DNA from: an uncultured Prevotellaceae bacterium
GTDB taxonomy: Bacteria > Bacteroidota > Bacteroidia > Bacteroidales > Muribaculaceae
Reading direction: 5' to 3'
Length of the DNA: 64,000 bases
NCBI GenBank assembly: GCA_946406035.1
Contig: CAMJJG010000001.1
Location: 62,001-126,000 of the forward strand
In this document: positions 55,067 to 62,524 of the stretch, piece after piece
Layout: each line of letters starts with the position of its first letter
Position numbering within the stretch: the stretch's first letter is position 1
Translations under genes and position numbers: made by a program
Notes under the pieces: generated by a model
What the model saw: the letters and a program-made list of their open reading frames with translations, nothing else
Told to the model about the DNA's origin: nothing
Database searches by the model: none

Positions 55067-55525
55067 ATGCAGAACTCGATTTTGAAACCAGGCGTGCCCG
55101 TGGCCCTGTGTAGTGACCATGCCGGCTATCAGACCAAGCAGGCCATCAAGCAGTGGCTTGATAAGCAGGGCATCGCCTATAAGGATTTCGGGACCAATAG
55201 CGAGGAAAGCTGTGACTATCCCGATTTTGCTCATCCGTGTGCTGCGGCTGTCGAGCGGGGCGAGTGCTATCCCGGCATCGCCGTGTGTGGCAGCGGTGAG
55301 GGCATCAACATCACCCTCAACAAGCACCAGGGCATCCGTTCGGCCCTGTGCTGGCGCTTGGCGGTGGCCCGTCTGGCCCGTCAGCACAACGATGCCAATG
55401 TCATCGCCATGCCCGGTCGCTTTGTGACCAACGAGGAAGCCATCATGATGGTTGCCGCGTTCTTGACAACCCCCTACGAGGGCGGTCGGCATCAACGCCG
55501 CATCGACAAGATACCCGTCAAGTAA
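55067..55525 (+). CDS. rpiB: Ribose-5-phosphate isomerase B
   Basis: 152 residues. Interconverts ribose 5-phosphate and ribulose 5-phosphate in the pentose phosphate pathway. The LacAB/RpiB signature includes VALCSDHAGYQTKQAIKQWL and the catalytic Cys74 in GIAVCGSGEGINITLNKH, followed by RSALCWRLAVARLARQHNDA and NVIAMPGRFVTNEEA. ATG 55067 is the family start and lies 10 nt after valS; longer in-frame starts would overlap valS and are rejected. Confidence 0.95.
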   Translation: MQNSILKPGVPVALCSDHAGYQTKQAIKQWLDKQGIAYKDFGTNSEESCDYPDFAHPCAAAVERGECYPGIAVCGSGEGINITLNKHQGIRSALCWRLAVARLARQHNDANVIAMPGRFVTNEEAIMMVAAFLTTPYEGGRHQRRIDKIPVK

Positions 55526-55533
55526 CTATCGGT

Positions 55534-55587
55534 TTATAACACACAAGAGGGGCAGTGCGGTTTGGCGCTGCCCCTCTTGTGTTATAA
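55534..55587. terminator. Long bidirectional hairpin between rpiB and the endonuclease gene
   Basis: TTATAAC-ac-ACAAGAGGGGCAG pairs with CTGCCCCTCTTGT-GTTATAA, interrupted by a 2-nt bulge. It lies between the convergent stop codons. Confidence 0.75.
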
Positions 55588-55601
55588 AGGAGAGATGATG
55601 C

Positions 55602-57389
55602 TTAGTAGTTATGGTCAGTTATAATATCGATGAGACAATTCGCATCAACGATATTTATCTCGCCGTCCTCGTTGACGTCGGCGCGCCGCAAGGTTTCAGC
55701 ATCGACTTCCTTGCCCAGGATGATTTCAATCAATAAATTCAGATCGGCGATGTTGATTTCATCGTCACAGTTAAGATCTCCAATTGAACACTCGTGCTTG
55801 CGATGATATATGGCGATATCGTCGATATTCACGCGCATGCCGCTGGTCTGCACGATGCGCAGGCGCACCCGGCCTTGCACGTCGGCACTCATGCGGTATT
55901 GCTTCAACTCGCCCTTGGTGACATTGACAGTCCCCATCTGTTGCCAGGTAGAGCCGCCGTCGGTGGAGTATTCGGCCTTCAAGATGGCGTTTTCATCGCT
56001 ACCGTAGCATCCGGCCCAGAAACCGATGCCGCTCGTGCCGCCTTCAAAGTCCTCGGCCATCGCAATGGAACTGTTGCTGTTCTTGCCCAAGCGACAGGTG
56101 AGCTCGCCGTGGCGCAGGTTGTCGCTCCAGATGCCGGCATCAGAGAAGATCCATGTCCACGTGTTGCCCTGGACTGTCTTACTCCAATACCCGCCGGTAG
56201 TGCATCCCTCCCAGTCCTCGATGGTGCACTCGGGGTCGGGTTCGGGCTCTTTCTCGCACGTGGCGATAACGGTAAACACGACCGAGACCTCGCTGCTCGA
56301 TAGGGTGATGTGATTCTCATAGGTGCCCAGGTCCTCGCCGTTGAAGGTAACGGTCAACGTTGTGCCGCCGTTCACTTCACTGGCGTTAAACGAGGTCGTG
56401 TTGACGCCGAAGTAGGCGCTATTACTCATCGATAGTGAGATGTCATCGGTCAGATCCTTGCCCTTAACAGTGATGTCCATCGATAATGCTTTCCCTTGAT
56501 AGGTATTACCCATGACGATCGTGGAACCATTAACAGGCGAGATCAGGGCAGGATTGCCTCCGCCGTCATCAGGCCAGGATTCTCCTTGTTTGTCTCCCCA
56601 GATGTATTCAGCCAGTTCAGGGTGGTCGATATAGGGATTGCGGTTGCCCTGTAGCTTGAAGACGGCATCGTTGCGCTTGATTTCCTTCTCGCTCACGGGG
56701 TCCAGACGGGTCCACTCCATGAGCATGTTGATCGACCAGGTCGAGAAGGCCTTGTACTTGTTGGCCGCATAGTTGAGTTGTGGACTGCCAGACCAGCTGG
56801 GCAACTCGTTCATGTAGCAGGTGACCATGTAGAAATAGGTGCGCGCAAAGTCGCCCTTATACTCATCGTCGGGCTCAAAGACTATGCCAGTGTATCCTGG
56901 ATAGGTGCAGTTGCCCAGTTTCCCCTTGGCTGTGTATTGGCCGGTGGTGATGCGGGTGCCATTCTTGCATTCGCCGAACGGATAGTTGCTGCGCTGCTGG
57001 TTGACGCATACGTCGGTCGGGTAAAGGTGATGGATATCGGTGTACATGGGATGTCCGTCGTCAAACCAGCTCTTGGGGAACGAGTGCTCGCGGTTATAGC
57101 CCGAACCGATATAGCTGGCCGATGAACCATGATCGGCAGGCAAGTAGCGGTAGTTGCTGTACATGTCGATGATGTATCCATTGGCATCGGTATCGGTCGA
57201 TTTGAAAGCGTCCCACACCTTACTATAGCTCAGTTGGGTGTGGTTATGGATAATATTTCTCAAGGCGACCATCAGATTCTTGTCTGCATTTCCCTCAGCG
57301 CTATTGTAGTAGTTGGCTGGTGCCGCTGCCTGTAACGACTGCACGGCAAGGATGAGTGCCGTAATGGTAAGGGCTAATCTGCTGTTCAT
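55602..57389 (-). CDS. Secreted endonuclease I family protein with dockerin
   Basis: 595 residues from ATG 57389 (MNSRLALTITALILAVQSLQ, signal peptide). The nuclease domain belongs to the endonuclease I family (His-Me finger): catalytic His102 in SGYNREHSFPKSWFDDGHPM, then DIHHLYPTDVCVNQQRSNYP and RNPYIDHPELAEYIWG. Such enzymes cut DNA or RNA non-specifically outside the cell. About residues 290-390 are Ig-like, 395-530 a carbohydrate-binding-like beta-sandwich, and the last 60 a dockerin pair (GDLNCDDEINIADLNLLIEI; ADVNEDGEINIVDANCLIDI). It follows rlmN by 22 nt and probably shares its transcript. Starts further upstream would overlap rlmN. Confidence 0.9.
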   Translation of the reverse strand: MNSRLALTITALILAVQSLQAAAPANYYNSAEGNADKNLMVALRNIIHNHTQLSYSKVWDAFKSTDTDANGYIIDMYSNYRYLPADHGSSASYIGSGYNREHSFPKSWFDDGHPMYTDIHHLYPTDVCVNQQRSNYPFGECKNGTRITTGQYTAKGKLGNCTYPGYTGIVFEPDDEYKGDFARTYFYMVTCYMNELPSWSGSPQLNYAANKYKAFSTWSINMLMEWTRLDPVSEKEIKRNDAVFKLQGNRNPYIDHPELAEYIWGDKQGESWPDDGGGNPALISPVNGSTIVMGNTYQGKALSMDITVKGKDLTDDISLSMSNSAYFGVNTTSFNASEVNGGTTLTVTFNGEDLGTYENHITLSSSEVSVVFTVIATCEKEPEPDPECTIEDWEGCTTGGYWSKTVQGNTWTWIFSDAGIWSDNLRHGELTCRLGKNSNSSIAMAEDFEGGTSGIGFWAGCYGSDENAILKAEYSTDGGSTWQQMGTVNVTKGELKQYRMSADVQGRVRLRIVQTSGMRVNIDDIAIYHRKHECSIGDLNCDDEINIADLNLLIEIILGKEVDAETLRRADVNEDGEINIVDANCLIDIITDHNY

Positions 57390-57411
57390 GACACTAGGAT
57401 GTTTGTATGGG

Positions 57412-58479
57412 TTATTGTTTCTTGTTCTTGGCATCGGCATTACGGGGCTTGCGCACCTGGCCGGCCAGCTGTCCGCAGGCTGCGGCGATGTCCTCACCAC
57501 GACTGCGGCGGATGGTGCAAGTGACGCCCTTACTGTTGAGATAGTCGCGGAAGTAGGCCATCCTCTCGTCGCTGCTGGTGCGCAGTTTCTCGATACCGGG
57601 AACCATGTGGTAGCGGATGAGATTGACACGCACGTGCTCGTTGGGCAGGAGCTCGCGCAGTTTCTCGGCGTGCTGGATATCGTCGTTGAACCACTGCCAG
57701 CAGATGTACTCTACCGACAGCCGGCGCTGGTGGGCAAAGTCATAGTTGCCGAGCATCTCCATGACTTCGGCAATGGGGTAGAGTCGCTCAATGGGCATCA
57801 TCGACGAGCGCTCCTCCTGGACGGCATTGTGGACGCTCACGGCGATGTGAACACTAGTCTGCTCACACAGGATCTTCAACTCGGGCTTCTTGCCCACAGT
57901 CGAGACGGTCACACGCTTGGGGCTCCATGCCAGTCCCCAGGGCTCGGTCAAGATGGCAATCACGCGCAGCACCTCGTCAAGGTTGTCAAGCGGCTCGCCC
58001 ATGCCCATGAACACGACGTTGGTCAATTTGTCACTGTTAGGGACGCTCAACACCTGGTTAACTATCTGGTTGGCGGTGAGGTTGCCGTGGAAGCCCTGCT
58101 TGCCGGTCATGCAGAAGTAGCAGTTCATTCGGCACCCCTTTTGGGACGAGATGCACAGCGTGGCGCGGTCATCCTCGGGGATATAGACCGACTCGACGGC
58201 TCGCTTGTCGCCCACGTCAAACAGGTATTTTACCGTACCGTCCTCGCTGCTCATGGCTTGGCTGGGAGGGTACAGTCCCACGCAGTAGCGGCTGGCCAGC
58301 AGCTCACGGTTGGCTTTGGAGATGTTCAGCATCTGCTCAAAGTCGTTGACACGCTTTTGGTAAATCCACTGTGCCAACTGTTTAGCCACAAAACGTGGCA
58401 TACCCAGGCTGCTCACCGCATCCTGCATCTCGTCGAGTGTCATGCCAGCCATCGGCTGCAAAGTCTTGTCGTTGTTCAT
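57412..58479 (-). CDS. rlmN: 23S rRNA (adenine-2503-C2)/tRNA methyltransferase RlmN
   Basis: 355 residues, radical-SAM methylating enzyme for A2503 of 23S rRNA and A37 of some tRNAs. The cluster motif CxxxCxxC is in CISSQKGCRMNCYFCMTGKQ. NVVFMGMGEPLDNLDEVLRV, VTVSTVGKKPELKILCEQ and the C-terminal GVTCTIRRSRGEDIAAACGQ with the methyl-carrying Cys complete the signature. First gene of a two-gene unit with the secreted endonuclease. Its promoter overlaps the terminator of the upstream LRR gene. Confidence 0.95.
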   Translation of the reverse strand: MNNDKTLQPMAGMTLDEMQDAVSSLGMPRFVAKQLAQWIYQKRVNDFEQMLNISKANRELLASRYCVGLYPPSQAMSSEDGTVKYLFDVGDKRAVESVYIPEDDRATLCISSQKGCRMNCYFCMTGKQGFHGNLTANQIVNQVLSVPNSDKLTNVVFMGMGEPLDNLDEVLRVIAILTEPWGLAWSPKRVTVSTVGKKPELKILCEQTSVHIAVSVHNAVQEERSSMMPIERLYPIAEVMEMLGNYDFAHQRRLSVEYICWQWFNDDIQHAEKLRELLPNEHVRVNLIRYHMVPGIEKLRTSSDERMAYFRDYLNSKGVTCTIRRSRGEDIAAACGQLAGQVRKPRNADAKNKKQ

Positions 58480-58510
58480 TGTCTAGAAAGGATTAATGTG
58501 TTTTGAACTG

Positions 58511-58540
58511 CAAAATTACTGAAAAAAATTGAGACGCAAA
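58511..58540 (-). promoter_or_regulatory. rlmN promoter overlapping the LRR-gene terminator
   Basis: On the minus strand TTTG (58540-58537), 18-nt spacer, TAATTTTG (58518-58511). The -33 element sits in the middle of the palindrome at 58527-58556. Confidence 0.6.
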
Positions 58541-58556
58541 ATTTTGCGTCTCAATT
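58520..58556 (-). terminator. Terminator of the LRR surface protein gene
   Basis: A 30-bp perfect palindrome (58527-58556; arm AATTGAGACGCAAAA) is followed on the minus strand by a run of T residues (58526-58521). It lies 36 nt past the LRR stop codon. Confidence 0.8.
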
Positions 58557-58592
58557 ACTAACGGTTAAGCGTTATTCTAGTGGATGGCGTGA

Positions 58593-61500
58593 TCAATTTC
58601 CGCCCAGCAGCTTGTCGATAAGGGCTGTAACATCGGCAATATTGACGCTATTGTCGGTGTTGATATCGGCAGCCTGCATGTTGATGGTTCCTCCCGAAAG
58701 GAGGTAATCGATCAATGCCGTGACATCAGCAATGTTGACATTGCCGTCGCCATTCACGTCGCCCAAGATGAAATCGGCTGCCTTCTCTTTGATGTGCGTA
58801 AACAGTTTCCAGATGTTGGCGGCCTGATAGGCTGCCTTGCAACCGGCAGGAACAGTCAGTCGTGAGTTCTGGAAGTGTAACAAATCAAACGGCGCGAAAA
58901 CGGTGGAACCGACGGTCGTCACCTCGCAAACTGGAGGTGTGGTCGCATCACACTCGATGGTGGCCAGGTTGTTGTCGTTATAGAACGCCCTTGCCCCAAG
59001 TGTCTCGAGTGTTGACGGCAGCGCCACGCTGGTCATTGCCGTGCAGTTGCTGAAGGCGTTACCCTCGATCGTCTTCACGCCCTTGGGCACGACCATGCCG
59101 GTGAGCTCAGTGCAGTTAGCAAAGGCGTAGGACCGGATCGTAGTGACTGTAATGGGCAGGTTCACTGTCCTGACAATGCTGCCGCGGAAGGCGTGATCCC
59201 CAATCACAGTAGTGCCCAAAGGCACGGTGTAGGTCATAGCCTTGCCGCCAGGGTAGATGGCCAGCAGGGTGCGGGACGTTCCCTTTCCGGCAAACACCAC
59301 ACCATTCACGACCTTGTAGGGCGTGTTGTCCAGCTGATTAAATCTGGTGAAGGCGGTCAGTGAGGTGCAATAGGCAAACGGACCGTTGCCGATGCTGGCG
59401 ATGCTGTTGGGGAAGTTGGCTGTGGTGATGCCCGTGCAGTGGGCAAACGCGTAGTTGCCCAGAGTCTCGAGTCCTTCTTTGAGCGCCAGGCTGCCTGTGA
59501 GGCCGGTGCACTGATAGAAAGCATAATCACCGATGGTCGTGATGCTGCTCGGGAAGGTCACGCTCTGCAGGCTGGAGCACTGGTAGAAGGCATGATTGCC
59601 AATGGCTGTGATGCCATAGGTCACTCCTGCCAGGGTCTCGCTCTCGGGGATGCTGGCAGCGGTCATGGTCTTGTAGCTGTTGGCGTTCTCGCGCACAAGC
59701 ATGGCCTGGTTGGCTCCAGTGATCTCATAGAAGAAACTGCCGCGCTTGAAGTCATAGGCCATCCCCACGATGTTGGCAAACTGTCCCCAGCTGCTGTTGG
59801 CCTGATAGGCGGCTACCGAGTTCTTGGGAACGGTGACGGTCACGCCGGCATACTGGTCGGCAGTCATATTAGTCATGCCTGCGGGCGGCACAATCGCCAG
59901 GCAGGTAATCGACGTGAGATTAGTCGCCATGTTATTGAAGAAAGCCTCGACAACGGTTGTCACTGTTGCGGGAATGGTCACGCTCGTCAAACCGGGGCTG
60001 CCAGTAAAGGCATTGAAATCGAGAGCCGCTACCGTGTAGGTCGTTCCGTCATATGTGACGGTTTCGGGGATGACCACATCACCGCTATAGCTCTCTTCAA
60101 AAGTGTTTATACGGCTGACACTGACTTTATTAGTAGAGGTTGATAAAATCTTGTAATAGATTCCATTGACCTCAAAGTCATAATCCTTCATGCTCCTGAT
60201 ATAACTGAAGTTCTGCCAGTATGGGGCATTCATGTAAGCGCTCCTGGAGTGGTAGTCGGGAACACATAGCATGCCAGTGTAAGTGCTGCTTTCAAAGGTG
60301 GTGGCGATGATGGTGGGAGGGGTTGTCGCGCGGCTATTGATGGTTTTCAAGGTATTGCAGCCAGTGAATGAGTTGCTCATGCTGGTCATGCCGCTGCCGA
60401 TGTTCACCGTGTTGAGGTTGGTACAGTTCTTGAATGCCGCATATCCCACTGTGGTGACGTTGTCGTGCAGTGTGACCTTGGTAATCGAGGTGCACCCTAC
60501 CATAGCATTTTGCTTGATTTGAGTGACGCTGCTTGGCACTGTCATGTCGGTCAACTTGGTGTTGGCAACATACAGGTTGTGAGCGTAATATAGGGGGTTG
60601 GAATACTCATTGACCATCTCGATTCCTAGCCAGGAAGCAAGGTCTGGTGTGTTCACCCGCGTGAGTCCGGTGCAATCGACGAATGCCTGGGAACCGATGT
60701 AGTTCACTGCTGCAGGAATAGTAATTGTTGTCAGTCCCGAGCATTTGTAGAAAGCATTATACTCTATTCGGGCGATAGTGGACGGGAGGGTGACACTGGT
60801 CAAGTCTGTGGCAAAGGCAAACGCATCGCCACAGACGCTGGTGACACTGTAGGTGATGCCATCGTTGACGGCTTGAACGGGAACGGTAACACTTCCTGTA
60901 TAGGTGTTGGAGCCATCGAATTCATAGGCCACGCCCACGGTGTTGCTACCCGTGTAGCGATAGTAGATGTTGTTATACTTGAAGTCGTAGCCCAACCGCG
61001 TGAACGTCGTGAAGTTACTCCAGTAGGCCGTGCTGGTGTAGGCATCATAGGACGAATAGAGCATGCGCAGTTTGGCGGTGGTGAAGCCGTTGTTGTTGCG
61101 GAAGGTGTAATAGGACGTCGCTGGCGGGGTGGGGGCTAAGCTGGTTACAATGAGTAACGAGGTGCACTCCATGAAGCACCACTCGCCCAGCGAGGTGACA
61201 CTCTTGCCGATGGTGACGTTCTTCAATCCCGAGCATGAGCCGAAGGCCGACGCTCCGACGGTGGTAACATTGTCAGGGATGGTGACCGTCGTCAGCCCGT
61301 CACAGCCGTCGAAGGCATAGTTGCCGATCTTGGTCAACGACTCCGGGAGCGAAATGCTCGTGAGTCCTGTAGAGACAAACGCATTGTTGCCGATCTCGGT
61401 CAACATGCTGTTGCTGCCGAACGTCACACTCGTCAAGTTGGGGCTGTTGGCAAAGGCGAAATTACCGATGAGGCCCACCGTCTCGGGCAAGGTGACGCGG

Positions 61501-62339
61501 GTCAGGTTCGGACAGTTGCGGAAGGCGTTGCTGGCCACCTCGTTGACGGTGTAGCCATGGTAGTCATACACGACCGACTTGGGTATCGTAATGTTGCCGC
61601 TGTAGCTGTTGTAATTGGCATCGCGGGCACACACGGCCACGGTGTTGGGCCCCGTCTGGCAGTAATAGATGCCGTCTTTCTCAAACGTGTAGAACTGGGC
61701 AACGCTGATGTTCGTGAAGTTGCTCCATCCCGGGGCGGCCTGGTATTTCTCCTTGGCCACCGAGTTGGGCACCAGCAGATAGGCATTGCTATACACCGTG
61801 TTTTCAAACACGTTGCTGCCCAGCGTGGGGGGCTCACAGGCCTCGCTAATAATGTAGCGCAGGTTGTTGCAGCCAGTGAAAGCCACACTCTCAATGGACG
61901 TCAGCGTCGAGGGCAGAGTGACCGACAACAGGCTGGTGCACTGTTCAAAGGCATTGTTGCCAATCCAGGTGACATTCTCGGGAATCGAGATTCCCGACAA
62001 GCTGGTGCAGCGGATGAAGGCCAGGTCGCCCACATAGGTCAATGACGTGGGCAGCGTGATGTCGGTCAAACCGGAGCATTCGCCAAAAGCCTTGTAGCCG
62101 ATGCCTCTCACCGTCCACGACTGGATGCCCTGTTGGGCCAATGAGGGAATGGTGACGTTGCCACTGTAGTCGGCCGAGTTGATGTTGGCATAGGCAACCT
62201 CGACCGTACTGTTGGTCAATTTGGTGTAATAAATGCCGTCGAGATACATGTCATAGGCACTCGCGCTCATAGGGTACATTAGGCAGGCCATCATGATGGC
62301 CATCAACCTGAGGAAGTAAAATTTAGGTCTCATAGGCAT
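58593..62339 (-). CDS. BspA-like leucine-rich repeat surface protein with dockerin
   Basis: 1248 residues. Signal peptide in residues 1-28 (RLMAIMMACLMYPMSASA). The body is made of LRR_5 (BspA-type) repeats such as LPESLTKIGNYAFDGCDGLT and IPDNVTTVGASAFGSCSGLK. They are arranged in five superunits, each opened by a header of the form F..(D/N)GIYY...T...V.......YSG.V.IP at about residues 30, 217, 451, 720 and 862. Superunits close with an aromatic W.NF segment. A dockerin pair fills 1193-1246 (GDVNGDGNVNIADVTALIDY; ADINTDNSVNIADVTALIDK). BspA relatives bind host matrix proteins or other bacteria; here adhesion is inference. No cell-wall or type IX C-terminal signal recognised other than the dockerin. 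Confidence 0.92.
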   Translation of the reverse strand: MPMRPKFYFLRLMAIMMACLMYPMSASAYDMYLDGIYYTKLTNSTVEVAYANINSADYSGNVTIPSLAQQGIQSWTVRGIGYKAFGECSGLTDITLPTSLTYVGDLAFIRCTSLSGISIPENVTWIGNNAFEQCTSLLSVTLPSTLTSIESVAFTGCNNLRYIISEACEPPTLGSNVFENTVYSNAYLLVPNSVAKEKYQAAPGWSNFTNISVAQFYTFEKDGIYYCQTGPNTVAVCARDANYNSYSGNITIPKSVVYDYHGYTVNEVASNAFRNCPNLTRVTLPETVGLIGNFAFANSPNLTSVTFGSNSMLTEIGNNAFVSTGLTSISLPESLTKIGNYAFDGCDGLTTVTIPDNVTTVGASAFGSCSGLKNVTIGKSVTSLGEWCFMECTSLLIVTSLAPTPPATSYYTFRNNNGFTTAKLRMLYSSYDAYTSTAYWSNFTTFTRLGYDFKYNNIYYRYTGSNTVGVAYEFDGSNTYTGSVTVPVQAVNDGITYSVTSVCGDAFAFATDLTSVTLPSTIARIEYNAFYKCSGLTTITIPAAVNYIGSQAFVDCTGLTRVNTPDLASWLGIEMVNEYSNPLYYAHNLYVANTKLTDMTVPSSVTQIKQNAMVGCTSITKVTLHDNVTTVGYAAFKNCTNLNTVNIGSGMTSMSNSFTGCNTLKTINSRATTPPTIIATTFESSTYTGMLCVPDYHSRSAYMNAPYWQNFSYIRSMKDYDFEVNGIYYKILSTSTNKVSVSRINTFEESYSGDVVIPETVTYDGTTYTVAALDFNAFTGSPGLTSVTIPATVTTVVEAFFNNMATNLTSITCLAIVPPAGMTNMTADQYAGVTVTVPKNSVAAYQANSSWGQFANIVGMAYDFKRGSFFYEITGANQAMLVRENANSYKTMTAASIPESETLAGVTYGITAIGNHAFYQCSSLQSVTFPSSITTIGDYAFYQCTGLTGSLALKEGLETLGNYAFAHCTGITTANFPNSIASIGNGPFAYCTSLTAFTRFNQLDNTPYKVVNGVVFAGKGTSRTLLAIYPGGKAMTYTVPLGTTVIGDHAFRGSIVRTVNLPITVTTIRSYAFANCTELTGMVVPKGVKTIEGNAFSNCTAMTSVALPSTLETLGARAFYNDNNLATIECDATTPPVCEVTTVGSTVFAPFDLLHFQNSRLTVPAGCKAAYQAANIWKLFTHIKEKAADFILGDVNGDGNVNIADVTALIDYLLSGGTINMQAADINTDNSVNIADVTALIDKLLGGN

Positions 62340-62382
62340 ATCGTATTAAAGGGAATTAATAATTATATTTGCTGTTTCGTTG

Positions 62383-62390
62383 CAAATTTA
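62383..62390 (-). promoter_or_regulatory. -7 box for the LRR surface protein gene
   Basis: Minus strand TAAATTTG matches TAnnTTTG, 44 nt before ATG 62339. No clear -33. Confidence 0.45.
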
Positions 62391-62464
62391 ATAAATCTAA
62401 CTAATAATTAAAAGATTTTTCTGGAATAATTAGACAAAATGACACACAAGATGCTTCTGGCATA

Positions 62465-62503
62465 ATAAAAACGATAGGCGCATCCATGTTGTGGACACGC
62501 CTA
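62465..62503 (-). terminator. Rho-independent terminator after the aldehyde dehydrogenase gene
   Basis: TAGGCG (62475-62480) pairs with CGCCTA (62498-62503), with an inner TCCA/TGGA pairing. On the minus strand it is followed by a run of five T (62470-62466). Confidence 0.75.
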
Positions 62504-62524
62504 CTCTTGTATCTGCCTATTTGT

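Noticed and set aside
57313-58506. A 397-residue open frame on the plus strand
   Set aside because: Antisense to rlmN with its intact radical-SAM motif; the shadow has no family features.
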